Source: a bacterium SCSIO 12741 (GTDB lineage: Bacteria > Bacteroidota > Bacteroidia > Flavobacteriales_G > Salibacteraceae). Taken from it: 64,000 nt of DNA. The position numbers and the translations under genes are program-made. Every line of letters begins with the position of its first letter. Position 1 is the stretch's first letter. Location: positions 4,960,594 to 5,024,593 of the forward strand of contig CP073749.1 of NCBI GenBank assembly GCA_024398055.1, given 5' to 3'. Of this stretch, positions 16,335 through 24,455 are shown in pieces. Below the pieces are notes generated by a model that was not told the DNA's origin, did no database searches, and saw only the letters and a program-made list of their open reading frames with translations.

Positions 16335-16901
16335 CTACTCTTCGGCCTTTTCTTCCGGATCAACCAACCCTCTTTCCTTTCGGATATCTTCAAGTGCCTG
16401 CAATGCCTCAGGCATCAAATCACGATCCTTTCTTCGCTCAATTTCGTAGTCGGTCAGGTTGCTGAATCTCTGTTTAAAGCTATTATAGAGCTTCGCAGAC
16501 TCTTGCCTTTCCATTTCCCGCTTTTCCTCTTCGGTTTGCGGCTCATCTCGAAGTTGATAAATTGTACGAGCCAGCGATTTAGAGTAGACCATTACATACA
16601 TGACCAATGCTGGGGCCAGAAGAATATGGATGGTAATTAGAATGAGGGTTATCGATACAGAATAATTGAGAATATTGAAAATGGGTGTAAATGTGGCCAA
16701 TAGGACCGTTATACCCATTCCATACTTGTAGAAGCGGCGATGAAGGAAGAACAATAGATTTAAGAGCAGAATGCACGCCCAAATCACGTATAACTTAATC
16801 GAAATCGGAAAACTGCTACTAAAATCTTCTACAAGGGCAACTAATACGATCAGGTTTAACCATAGCAGCGGTGACCATTCTTTCCAATCCTGCTTAGTCA
16901 T
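16335..16901 (-). CDS. Membrane protein of unknown function with charged C-terminal tail
   Basis: 188 residues. Four hydrophobic segments lie in the first ~120 residues, then a strongly charged helical tail (EEEKREMERQESAK, EIERRKDRD) likely cytoplasmic and coiled-coil. No family recognised. Its start overlaps the end of rsgA by 8 bases, making it the last gene of the minus-strand run from 21834. Confidence 0.7.
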   Translation of the reverse strand: MTKQDWKEWSPLLWLNLIVLVALVEDFSSSFPISIKLYVIWACILLLNLLFFLHRRFYKYGMGITVLLATFTPIFNILNYSVSITLILITIHILLAPALVMYVMVYSKSLARTIYQLRDEPQTEEEKREMERQESAKLYNSFKQRFSNLTDYEIERRKDRDLMPEALQALEDIRKERGLVDPEEKAEE

Positions 16902-17967
16902 GTCTCTTGTTTTTTGCGTTAATGATGCGCTTGTACAGTTTTCCCTGCTGCTTGTCTTTTAGACGCTTCTCTCGAACGGTTCCCTCGAATCGGGCTTTCT
17001 CCCGTTGCAATTTCATAAAATGAGAATAAGCTTCCGGATCGAGCTCCCCATTGTCAACGGCTTCGAGTAGAGCACATCCTTTCTCCTCGGTGTGAGAGCA
17101 ATCGGAAAAACGACAATTCTGAGCCAATTCCAGAATCTCCTCAAAGGTGGTTTCCATTCCCGTTTCATTGTCGGTCATACCCACTTCGCGCATTCCGGGA
17201 TTATCGATCAAGATTCCCCCCGATTCCAAAACCACCAATTCGCGATGAGTCGTCACATGTTTGCCCCGGTCGATTGAACCACTGATCTCTCCGGTTTTCA
17301 TCTTCTCTTCTCCCCGAAGGGCATTGAGGATGGTAGACTTCCCTACCCCGGAAGATCCCAGCAAGCAGTAAGTTTTTCCTGTTTCTAAAAGGTGAGTCAG
17401 AGGCTCCCATCCTTCGCCAGTTAGCGTACTAATGGCATAAACGGGTACCTGGTTCATTCTACTTTTCACCTGAGTTACCAACTCTTTGGCTTGCTCACCA
17501 TCAATCAAATCGATTTTGCTCAAAATCACAATGGGTTCCACTCCAGAATCGTAACACAAGGTCAAGTAGCGCTCCAGGCGATTGATGCTAAAATCCCGAT
17601 TAACGGATTGAACAATAAAGGCATAATCAATATTGGTGGCAATGATTTGCTTCTCGCCTTGCTTCCCAACGGCAGATCGTTCCAGAATGGATTTCCTGGG
17701 AAAAACTCCGTGAATTAAGGCTTTGCCTTCCTCATAAGGCTGAAGTGCCACCCAATCGCCAACAGCTGGAAAATCGCGCCGACTGGTGGCCGTATATCGA
17801 AGGTTACCTAATATTTCAGCGTCCCATTCTTCCTGGCCCGTGCTTACGGTATATCGTTCTTTGTGTTCAAGAATAACCCGACCGAGGAGGAAATCATCCC
17901 ATCCCCTTTCATTCTGGTCGATTTTCCACTCTTCTAAAAATCCTAATTGGCTTAACTCGGGTTGCAT
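16894..17967 (-). CDS. rsgA: Ribosome small-subunit-dependent GTPase A
   Basis: 357 residues. OB-fold N-terminal domain, circularly permuted GTPase with G4-like SKIDL, then GSSGVGKST (G1) and DNPGMRE (G3), and the C-terminal zinc-knuckle region CRFSDCSHTEEKGC. Acts in late 30S maturation. It follows the DUF1330 gene by 12 bases and overlaps the next gene by 8. Confidence 0.95.
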   Translation of the reverse strand: MQPELSQLGFLEEWKIDQNERGWDDFLLGRVILEHKERYTVSTGQEEWDAEILGNLRYTATSRRDFPAVGDWVALQPYEEGKALIHGVFPRKSILERSAVGKQGEKQIIATNIDYAFIVQSVNRDFSINRLERYLTLCYDSGVEPIVILSKIDLIDGEQAKELVTQVKSRMNQVPVYAISTLTGEGWEPLTHLLETGKTYCLLGSSGVGKSTILNALRGEEKMKTGEISGSIDRGKHVTTHRELVVLESGGILIDNPGMREVGMTDNETGMETTFEEILELAQNCRFSDCSHTEEKGCALLEAVDNGELDPEAYSHFMKLQREKARFEGTVREKRLKDKQQGKLYKRIINAKNKRHD

Positions 17968-17979
17968 TTTATCGTTCTT

Positions 17980-18417
17980 CTATTGCCCTAAATCCAAAGG
18001 CAATTCTTTAATGGGTAATAACCTGGAATCTTCCAGTGCTGCTTTTCTGTGTCCAGCAATTTTTAAATAGTCCTCATTTTGGGCAAAAGCAATAAACTGA
18101 GCTGCTGAGGCATGTTTCACCAATAAAACGGCATCCCAGGATTCATCGGCAGGACCGATAACAAAGGCGCTACTACTACCATAAAACAACACTTCGCTTC
18201 CGGCCGCTTGCAGATAAGGCATGGTTTCGCTCATGTATTCACGGTAGGCCTCTTTTCCAGTTATTGGTTCATCTGGAGCCAGGTGATCCAAGCCCTCATA
18301 ATCAGCCTCGGCCTTGAATTTCAATAAATTCAACATGACAACGGCTCCCTCTTGGTGATTGATGTAAAAATCTCTTCCCGCTTCGGGAGTGGCGTCCAGG
18401 TATTTTTTGTCTTGCAT
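17980..18417 (-). CDS. DUF1330 domain protein
   Basis: 145 residues, soluble. The dimeric alpha-beta-barrel pattern of DUF1330 is visible: VVMLNLLKFK near residue 28, a Tyr-rich helix (GKEAYREYMSETMPYLQAAG), VLFYGSSSAFVIGP and WDAVLLVKHASAAQF. Biochemical role of this branch unknown. It sits 20 bases after the retropepsin lipoprotein gene and 12 before rsgA, on the same strand. Confidence 0.82.
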   Translation of the reverse strand: MQDKKYLDATPEAGRDFYINHQEGAVVMLNLLKFKAEADYEGLDHLAPDEPITGKEAYREYMSETMPYLQAAGSEVLFYGSSSAFVIGPADESWDAVLLVKHASAAQFIAFAQNEDYLKIAGHRKAALEDSRLLPIKELPLDLGQ

Positions 18418-18437
18418 CTAAGTATTATGTGGAGTTG

Positions 18438-19631
18438 TTAAAACAAGGGTGATTTGATCAATTGGATGGGTGCTAAAGTATCAGATTCATCCACAAGCCA
18501 CAAGTTCATTTGTTGATCTTCTGAATTGGCCCATCGAATATAACCGCAATACGATGATTTATCTCCCATTTTTAGGGTATTCAATTTTAGCACTTTCATA
18601 CCTGGTTTGATTCCAGCCTGATCGGCCACTGAATGGTGGACCAGGGTTTGAACAAACACTCCTTTTTCTTCGTTGTATCCCAATCCCAATCCAAAAGTTT
18701 TCTCGATTTCATTCTTTTTCTGCACCGGAGCAAAATGCAGGCGCCGTTTGGACCAATCGATGGTAACAACAAACCGGGAAAGAACCTTGGATCCAATCAA
18801 CCCCGAGTGCCCCGTTTTCACCTCCAGATTAGGCAATTCTATTTCGCCCCACTTCATGCTATCCGTAAAGGCCCGTACCCCCTCAAAGGGACTCGACTGA
18901 GCAAACAAACCCGATCGCTTCCAACCTGTTTCAGCAAAAACGGTATCGAACACCTCGTATTCTTGAAGCTTGCTGATAGCCTGTTTGGGTAAAGTCAAGC
19001 CATACACCGATCCATAATCAACTTTGATATTGGTTATAGCGTGCCCTTTTGCTTCCCATTCGGTGATCATATCAAACTGCCCATTGCTGCGAAAGGCAAT
19101 TTCTTTTCCCCTCAGGTTACTGTCTAACTCCATGCCTTTGAAAAGGGTAATTTCCAGATTTTGATAATCAATGGTCCAGTTGCAGTACCGCATCATATTA
19201 GATCCAAGAATACCGTCTAACTGCATGCATTCCAATATGGGATGGGCCTTAAAGTCTCCTACAAATGCCGTTTGATCAATAAACGGAATCGAACCCACAT
19301 GGATCGTATCTACCTTAACAAATTTAAGGGCCCGAGTAGTTCCATCCGAATCCCGCATCATGGATTTAGTCACTTGTTTGAAGCCCAACTCTTCCTGTAT
19401 TTCCTTGGACAAACTCAGTGGAGCTCCACTGTCAAACAAAAAGCGGTAGGATTTGCCACGAATGGTAACCGGTAGAATCAGTAAACCCAGGTTATTCTCA
19501 CAAGCAACGGTTTCTTTGAAGGTAGTCTTAGGCAAATCTCCTTTGAGAAAACTGCGATGCAATCCGGGCATACACCCCATGAATAGTAGCACCAATCCAA
19601 TAAGTAAAAAGCGACTTTTAGTCAAAATCAT
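18438..19631 (-). CDS. Retropepsin-like aspartyl protease lipoprotein with PDZ domain
   Basis: About 397 residues. N-terminal lipoprotein signal with lipobox LFMGC. The FLFDSGAP motif about 70 residues in is the catalytic Asp-Ser/Thr-Gly signature; a second, retropepsin-like half follows (LDGILGSNMM), and a PDZ domain occupies the C-terminal ~90 residues (GVFVQTLVHHSVADQAGIKPG). The ATG at 19631 gives the best signal peptide; 19643 is an alternative. The restored reading of the upstream macro gene would run 14 bases past this ATG, suggesting an operon with coupled translation. Substrate unknown; probable envelope peptidase. Confidence 0.82.
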   Translation of the reverse strand: MILTKSRFLLIGLVLLFMGCMPGLHRSFLKGDLPKTTFKETVACENNLGLLILPVTIRGKSYRFLFDSGAPLSLSKEIQEELGFKQVTKSMMRDSDGTTRALKFVKVDTIHVGSIPFIDQTAFVGDFKAHPILECMQLDGILGSNMMRYCNWTIDYQNLEITLFKGMELDSNLRGKEIAFRSNGQFDMITEWEAKGHAITNIKVDYGSVYGLTLPKQAISKLQEYEVFDTVFAETGWKRSGLFAQSSPFEGVRAFTDSMKWGEIELPNLEVKTGHSGLIGSKVLSRFVVTIDWSKRRLHFAPVQKKNEIEKTFGLGLGYNEEKGVFVQTLVHHSVADQAGIKPGMKVLKLNTLKMGDKSSYCGYIRWANSEDQQMNLWLVDESDTLAPIQLIKSPLF

Positions 19632-19668
19632 AAACGGTAACATCTACGCCAAAGGCGATTAATTCTCT

Positions 19669-20541
19669 TTAAATATGCGGCTGAATATTTTCCCATTTTC
19701 CACCAGCCAGGCCGCAACCAATTCGGGGCATGTGGATGGAGGCTCCTTTCTCAAGAGCCAACTCCCTTACTTGGGCCAAACAGCGCCCCACATAAACTTC
19801 ACGAATGGGAGGTATTCCATCTGGACTGGGCTTTACATCGCGCTGAGCAATCATATTAATCACCCAAAGATTGGGCTCCACTTGAATGGATTGAATTTCT
19901 CCCAATCGAAATTTATCCTTCGATCTGGCCCAGTTTCGATAAGCCTGTTCAGGCTCCTTCCATCGAGCAGATAAGGCCATAACAAACCCTCTTCCCCAAC
20001 CACCAATATCGTTACACACGTGCACAATAAATTTGGGTCCTTCGCCCTTGGGTTGGGTAGCATCTCCTTGGGTATAAGTAATCGGATTCAAGGCTATCTT
20101 TTTAAACTTTTCCCTAAAATAGTGTGTTTCGATAGACAGGGAGTAAGAATCGTAGGTGGGATCTCTTCTCTGCTCTTCGGGAACAAGTACTTTTTCCACC
20201 TCGTCATACTCCAGAGGAACCGCTCCAATGCTTCTTGGTTTGTCATTGGTTGAAGGAAACAAATAGATTCTGGTATTCGCTGGAAGTTCGCTTTTTTCTC
20301 CTCCTGTATATGGAGCAAAGTGATGGGTAAGATAAGTAACCGGAACCTCCGTGATGGATTCGTAGACTCCTCCTCGTTCAGGTATGTACCAATCTTTGGG
20401 ATATTCCAAGCGATCTATTCGATCGCCCATCCGCATTTCTCTACCTTGGATCACCGCACGCCTTCCTTGCTCCATTTCTTGAAACAATTCTTCGTTTCCC
20501 TTAAAGCCGAATAAGCGGAAAAAACGAGCCAACCAACTCAT
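19669..20541 (-). CDS. Macro-domain (ADP-ribose-binding) protein, C-terminus cut by a stop codon
   Basis: 290 residues as written. Residues about 1-155 are an unassigned N-terminal region; the rest is a macro domain of the OARD1/ALC1 type (ITYTQGDATQP, HVCNDIGGWGRGF, MPRIGCGLAGGKWENI), which binds or removes ADP-ribose groups. The domain ends abruptly at TAA (19669-19671). In the same frame the next 16 codons, to a second TAA at 19618, read RELIAFGVDVTVYDFD, exactly the expected last strand of the fold. AAA to TAA would explain it. Start overlaps the previous gene by ATGA (20538-20541). Confidence 0.82.
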   Translation of the reverse strand: MSWLARFFRLFGFKGNEELFQEMEQGRRAVIQGREMRMGDRIDRLEYPKDWYIPERGGVYESITEVPVTYLTHHFAPYTGGEKSELPANTRIYLFPSTNDKPRSIGAVPLEYDEVEKVLVPEEQRRDPTYDSYSLSIETHYFREKFKKIALNPITYTQGDATQPKGEGPKFIVHVCNDIGGWGRGFVMALSARWKEPEQAYRNWARSKDKFRLGEIQSIQVEPNLWVINMIAQRDVKPSPDGIPPIREVYVGRCLAQVRELALEKGASIHMPRIGCGLAGGKWENIQPHI

Positions 20542-21305
20542 GGTTTATCCATCATAAACAAAGGCGAATCCGGACCCGTGCGGTATTTCAAATAAGGAGA
20601 CAAATCATATCGACTATAGGAAAGATCCACCAAAGGAGTTAACGTTTTAATGGCATTGGGCATGGGGCAGGGAGCCAAAATCTCAATACGGTCATCGTAC
20701 AAGAGAAAATCGTCGGGATAAAAATCCTTTTGACATTGCTCATATACTTCAAGGGCCCATTCATAATCCGTGGTATCTACTCCCGTGAGTGAATCTCCCA
20801 AATAATGCTTTATGGTATAGCGAGCAAAGGTGTATCGGTTGTTGACCTGTTCTCTCAAAAAAGGAATGAAGCGAGTGGTATCCATGAAATCATAGAGCTC
20901 TACTTCCTTTCCAGAATAGGTAGAAAATACATAGGGTTCAGACCAACTGGTGCAATAGGCCCCACAGCCTTCAGCTGAAATCAAGAGGGACAACAAACCG
21001 TATTGATCATAGGTCACTTCATAGTCCAGGAAATCTACTCCATCTATCCAAGTATCCAGAGCCTGTTGTAGGTCAATTTCTACGGAATCAACGCCTAAGA
21101 AGTCCTTTTTAAGGTGCTGGTTAATGTTGGCATCTACAGCAGAATCACCGGTTTCAATTACCGGAAAATTAAGCGGACGAACCTTTTTGGATTTGGGTTT
21201 ATGTCCAGTGGGATGAATACTTGATAGCTGTGTATTTTGAGCCATGACCATGTTGGAAACAAACCCGACAAAAACCAAAACGGCCAGGGTTCTATTCCCA
21301 CTCAT
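20538..21305 (-). CDS. Secreted protein of unknown function
   Basis: 255 residues from the ATG at 21305, giving a clear signal peptide (AVLVFVGFVSNMVMAQ); a longer in-frame start is less likely. The mature part has FPVIETGDSAVDANINQHL near the start, a GCGAYCTSW motif with two Cys, and an acidic DDFLLYDDRIEI segment, somewhat like DUF3298/RsiV-type proteins but not assignable. Overlaps the upstream membrane-protein gene by 14 bases and the macro gene by 4 (ATGA), so it is mid-operon. Confidence 0.72.
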   Translation of the reverse strand: MSGNRTLAVLVFVGFVSNMVMAQNTQLSSIHPTGHKPKSKKVRPLNFPVIETGDSAVDANINQHLKKDFLGVDSVEIDLQQALDTWIDGVDFLDYEVTYDQYGLLSLLISAEGCGAYCTSWSEPYVFSTYSGKEVELYDFMDTTRFIPFLREQVNNRYTFARYTIKHYLGDSLTGVDTTDYEWALEVYEQCQKDFYPDDFLLYDDRIEILAPCPMPNAIKTLTPLVDLSYSRYDLSPYLKYRTGPDSPLFMMDKP

Positions 21306-21834
21306 AAACTTCCCAATTATTGCCATAGTCTTTGTATACATATACCGTAACACTCTTAAATTTCCTTTCTCCTTTGATGATTAGGTTGATCTGCGCAGCT
21401 CCTGTCTCTCCCTGATCATTCTGCTCAATACTTATACTCCCGGAAGATATCATTCCAAAACCAACAACTGGGCCAATTTCATTCTGGATTTCGGGCAATT
21501 GAGTAAAATACCAGCAAGCCGCATCATAAGCCTTAGTATTTGGGATGATAAAGAACATGAGAGTCTGAGCAAAAAAGACAAAGCCGAGAAATCCTAACCC
21601 CAATTTGTACCCCGTCGTATTCTTTCCCTGACGTTTGGCTCCGCTCATTTTTTTAGCCAAAATGGAGAGTACGGCCAAGAGCAACACCATACCACTAATA
21701 GGCAAGGATTCCCATAGAAAGTAAATGGGCAGCCATCGGCTGACCAATCCATAAATCAACAGAAGAAGTCCAATGATTAGAAAAGCCTTGGCAATATCGG
21801 ATAGGTCTTTGGTTATGTTCAGCAAGAAATTCAT
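21292..21834 (-). CDS. Membrane protein with Coa1-like C-terminal domain
   Basis: 180 residues. Three hydrophobic segments (about 15-33, 42-60, 78-97) precede a soluble ~80-residue domain with QNEIGPVVGFGMISSGS and a closing VTVYVYKDYGNNWEVYEWE. That arrangement resembles the Coa1/cytochrome-oxidase-assembly superfamily domain found in many bacterial membrane proteins; the match is by eye. First gene of a seven-gene minus-strand run ending at 16335. Confidence 0.62.
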   Translation of the reverse strand: MNFLLNITKDLSDIAKAFLIIGLLLLIYGLVSRWLPIYFLWESLPISGMVLLLAVLSILAKKMSGAKRQGKNTTGYKLGLGFLGFVFFAQTLMFFIIPNTKAYDAACWYFTQLPEIQNEIGPVVGFGMISSGSISIEQNDQGETGAAQINLIIKGERKFKSVTVYVYKDYGNNWEVYEWE

Positions 21835-21890
21835 GGCTCAATGCTAGTTCTGTTCATCAGAAACAGAGCCTGAAAATTAAAGATTTCCCG

Positions 21891-22904
21891 CTACTGACCA
21901 GTCAGGCGATTTACCCCTTTAGCGGCCAATGTGTGGCTTGGATTCATTTCAAGCACTTCGCGGTATTTCTTCAGGGCCTCTTCCTTCTCGCCTTTCAGCT
22001 CCATGGTATAACCCAAGTTATAGTGAGCATCGGCATAGTCAGGGGCTCTTTTAAGGGACTCTTCAAAGAAGTATTGAGCAGAATCCAATTCTTCTTCCAA
22101 AATCAACTTCACGTAGCCCATGTTGTACCAAGCGCTCACATGATCGGGGCTCAATTCCAAAATACGGCGGTATTGATCCAGGGCTTTTTTGGCCTCTTCG
22201 TTTTCTTGCAAAAACAGTCCCTTAGCATACAAGGCTTCAACACTTTCCGGCTTCACCTTAATGGCGTTGCTAAAATAGGCTTCGGCCAGCGGGTGGTTCT
22301 CGATCGCATAGAGCATACCCAATTGAATGTAAGCTTCGTAATGATCCGGATTTTGCTCGACGGCGGTTTGGAAACTGGAAACCGCCTTCACCGTATCTTT
22401 CGAATATTTGTGTGCCATTCCCTTGAGGTAGTAAGCCTGACCATTGTAGGCATCAAATCCAAGAGCTGCATTGGCCCAGTTAATACACTTCTGGTACTCA
22501 CCAGCCCACATGTAGATTTCAGAAATTTTGAGCATGATTCCTGTAGAGCTGGGAACCTTGTAAATGGCATCATCCAAAAGCGCCTTGGCCTTTCCAAATT
22601 GCTTCTCCTCAATTAACCATTCTGCCTTTCTCAGGTAATACTGATCATTGAGACTATCCAATTCCATAGCTCGATCCAGATCGGAATAAGCTGAAGCTTG
22701 ATCTTCATCATCCTTACGCCACTCGGCACGCATGGCATACAGAGCAGCATTGTTTGGATCGTCTTTGATTACTGCATTGAGACTATCGTAGCGGGTTTCA
22801 TACTGAATCGCCGCATCAGAAGATTCTCCAGAAGAATCGCAGGAAGAAAAACCAAAAACCAACAGACCACTCAGGGCAAACAGGCCCAAAATCTTACGCA
22901 CCAT
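21891..22904 (-). CDS. TPR-repeat lipoprotein
   Basis: 337 residues. Signal with lipobox FSSC (Cys at about 22), then at least seven consecutive tetratricopeptide repeats, shown by recurring A-x-Y-x-x-G/A and P-D/E-xxx-A patterns (for example QAYYLKGMAHKYSKDTVKA, SAWYNMGYVKL, DAHYNLGYTME). TPR lipoproteins act as envelope scaffolds; the partner is unknown. It is separated from recA by 72 bases and from the next gene by 56, so grouping with either is uncertain. Confidence 0.88.
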   Translation of the reverse strand: MVRKILGLFALSGLLVFGFSSCDSSGESSDAAIQYETRYDSLNAVIKDDPNNAALYAMRAEWRKDDEDQASAYSDLDRAMELDSLNDQYYLRKAEWLIEEKQFGKAKALLDDAIYKVPSSTGIMLKISEIYMWAGEYQKCINWANAALGFDAYNGQAYYLKGMAHKYSKDTVKAVSSFQTAVEQNPDHYEAYIQLGMLYAIENHPLAEAYFSNAIKVKPESVEALYAKGLFLQENEEAKKALDQYRRILELSPDHVSAWYNMGYVKLILEEELDSAQYFFEESLKRAPDYADAHYNLGYTMELKGEKEEALKKYREVLEMNPSHTLAAKGVNRLTGQ

Positions 22905-22976
22905 ACTTTACGGATTGAAATGTGGGCCGAAAATAAGGCTTTCGGCCGGGTCTGAATAAAGAAAACCGACCGAGGC

Positions 22977-23969
22977 TTACTCGGCGGTCAGCTTTTCACG
23001 AATTTTGGCTTCTATTTCATCAGCCAATTCAGGATTATCGCCAATCAACTCTTTCACTGAATCTCTACCTTGTCCTAATTTGGTATCACCATAGCTAAAC
23101 CAGGAGCCGCTTTTTTGAACTACTCCATGTTCTACTGCCAAATCCAAAATTTCACCTGCCTTGGAAATACCCAGGCCATACATGATGTCAAACTCAGCTT
23201 TTTGGAAAGGAGGAGCTACCTTATTCTTAACCACCTTTACACGGGTGCGGTTTCCAATAACGTGATCTCCAGCTTTGATTTGTGAAGAACGGCGAATATC
23301 GATTCTTACAGAAGAATAAAATTTCAAGGCATTACCACCGGTGGTAGTTTCCGGATTACCGAACATCACCCCGATTTTTTCACGTAACTGGTTAATGAAA
23401 ATACAACAGCAGTTGGTTTTGTTAATGCTACCGGTCAATTTTCTCAATGCCTGGGACATCAAACGAGCTTGCAGACCTACCACAGCGTCTCCCATCTCGC
23501 CTTCGATTTCAGCACGAGGAGTCAAAGCAGCTACCGAGTCAATAACGATTAGATCAATGGCTCCAGAGCGAATCAGGTTATCAGCAATTTCCAAGGCTTG
23601 TTCCCCATTATCGGGTTGAGAAATCAAAAGGTTCTCGGTATCAACACCCAGGTTTTCAGCATAAAAACGGTCGAAGGCGTGCTCCGCATCAATAATGGCA
23701 GCAATACCACCCTGCTTTTGTACTTCCGCAATGGCGTGAATGGCCAAAGTAGTTTTACCCGAAGATTCAGGTCCATAAATTTCAACCACACGGCCCTTTG
23801 GGTAACCATTCACCCCTAAAGCCATATCCAAAGTTAAAGAGCCAGAAGGGATAACATCCATAGTTTCGATGGCATCATCACCTAATTTCATAACGGCACC
23901 TTTACCGTATTGCTTATCTAATTTATCAAGGGTTAATTTGAGGGCTTTCAGTTTTGCATCCTGAGACAT
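22977..23969 (-). CDS. recA: Recombinase A
   Basis: 330 residues, full length. Walker A GPESSGKT at residues 66-73, Walker [11 protein letters not shown], loop L2 region ([16 protein letters not shown]) and [11 protein letters not shown] are all intact. Central to homologous recombination and, where present, SOS induction. The upstream 486 bases to the divergent secreted-protein gene are AT-rich and contain repeated 9-mers (24178-24272); no LexA-type box can be assigned by eye. Confidence 0.98.
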   Translation of the reverse strand: MSQDAKLKALKLTLDKLDKQYGKGAVMKLGDDAIETMDVIPSGSLTLDMALGVNGYPKGRVVEIYGPESSGKTTLAIHAIAEVQKQGGIAAIIDAEHAFDRFYAENLGVDTENLLISQPDNGEQALEIADNLIRSGAIDLIVIDSVAALTPRAEIEGEMGDAVVGLQARLMSQALRKLTGSINKTNCCCIFINQLREKIGVMFGNPETTTGGNALKFYSSVRIDIRRSSQIKAGDHVIGNRTRVKVVKNKVAPPFQKAEFDIMYGLGISKAGEILDLAVEHGVVQKSGSWFSYGDTKLGQGRDSVKELIGDNPELADEIEAKIREKLTAE

Positions 23970-24177
23970 AGTCGTATTTTTTTTAAAGTTTCCGCAAGCA
24001 AAAGAAGGAGGGTAAAACGTAACCTTTTTACGGTGTGAAATTAAATATCAATTTTTCTCCTACTCTACTCAAGCAAGCAATAGTTATCCACCAATTTCCC
24101 CTATTGGTGTTAGTATTAAGATTGATTGATGCGAAGATAGACGATTAGCTAAATTTTATAGTAAAAAAAACAAACTT

Positions 24178-24272
24178 GCTACAAATAATAGCAATGCTAC
24201 AAATATTGTCATTACAGGGATTTTGAAATAATCATCAAATAATCACCTTATCTCAATAATCAAATTTGTAGC
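24178..24272. repeat. Three GCTACAAAT sites between recA and a divergent secreted-protein gene
   Basis: GCTACAAAT occurs at 24178-24186 and 24196-24204 in the same orientation, 18 bases apart, and inverted (ATTTGTAGC) at 24264-24272. Such spacing fits a dimeric DNA-binding protein, but no regulator is identified. Otherwise 23970-24307 is AT-rich with no gene seen. Confidence 0.5.
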
Positions 24273-24307
24273 AAATATATTCAAACCAATCCCTTCTTAA
24301 TTTCCTC

Positions 24308-24353
24308 CCAAATTCTAACCCAAACCGACCAAATTCTAATTCAAACGAACCAA
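24308..24353. repeat. 21-bp tandem repeat upstream of the secreted PKD protein
   Basis: CCAAATTCTAAcccAAACcga (24308-24328) is followed directly by CCAAATTCTAAttcAAACgaa (24329-24349) and a third CCAA. The period equals two helical turns. About 100 bases upstream of the ATG at 24456; a near -7 box TTACTTTG lies at 24412-24419. Confidence 0.7.
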
Positions 24354-24455
24354 GTATCCTTCTGGGACTTGAAATCTCTCAAACAGAAACAATTAGCATA
24401 CTTCTTTCCCTTTACTTTGATTATTCAAACTATCAATTCTTAAATTACAAACACC

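Noticed and set aside
19669-19671. Programmed stop readthrough or selenocysteine-like recoding of the macro gene
   Set aside because: The stop is TAA, with no recoding element visible; a substitution or base-call error is simpler, though not excluded.
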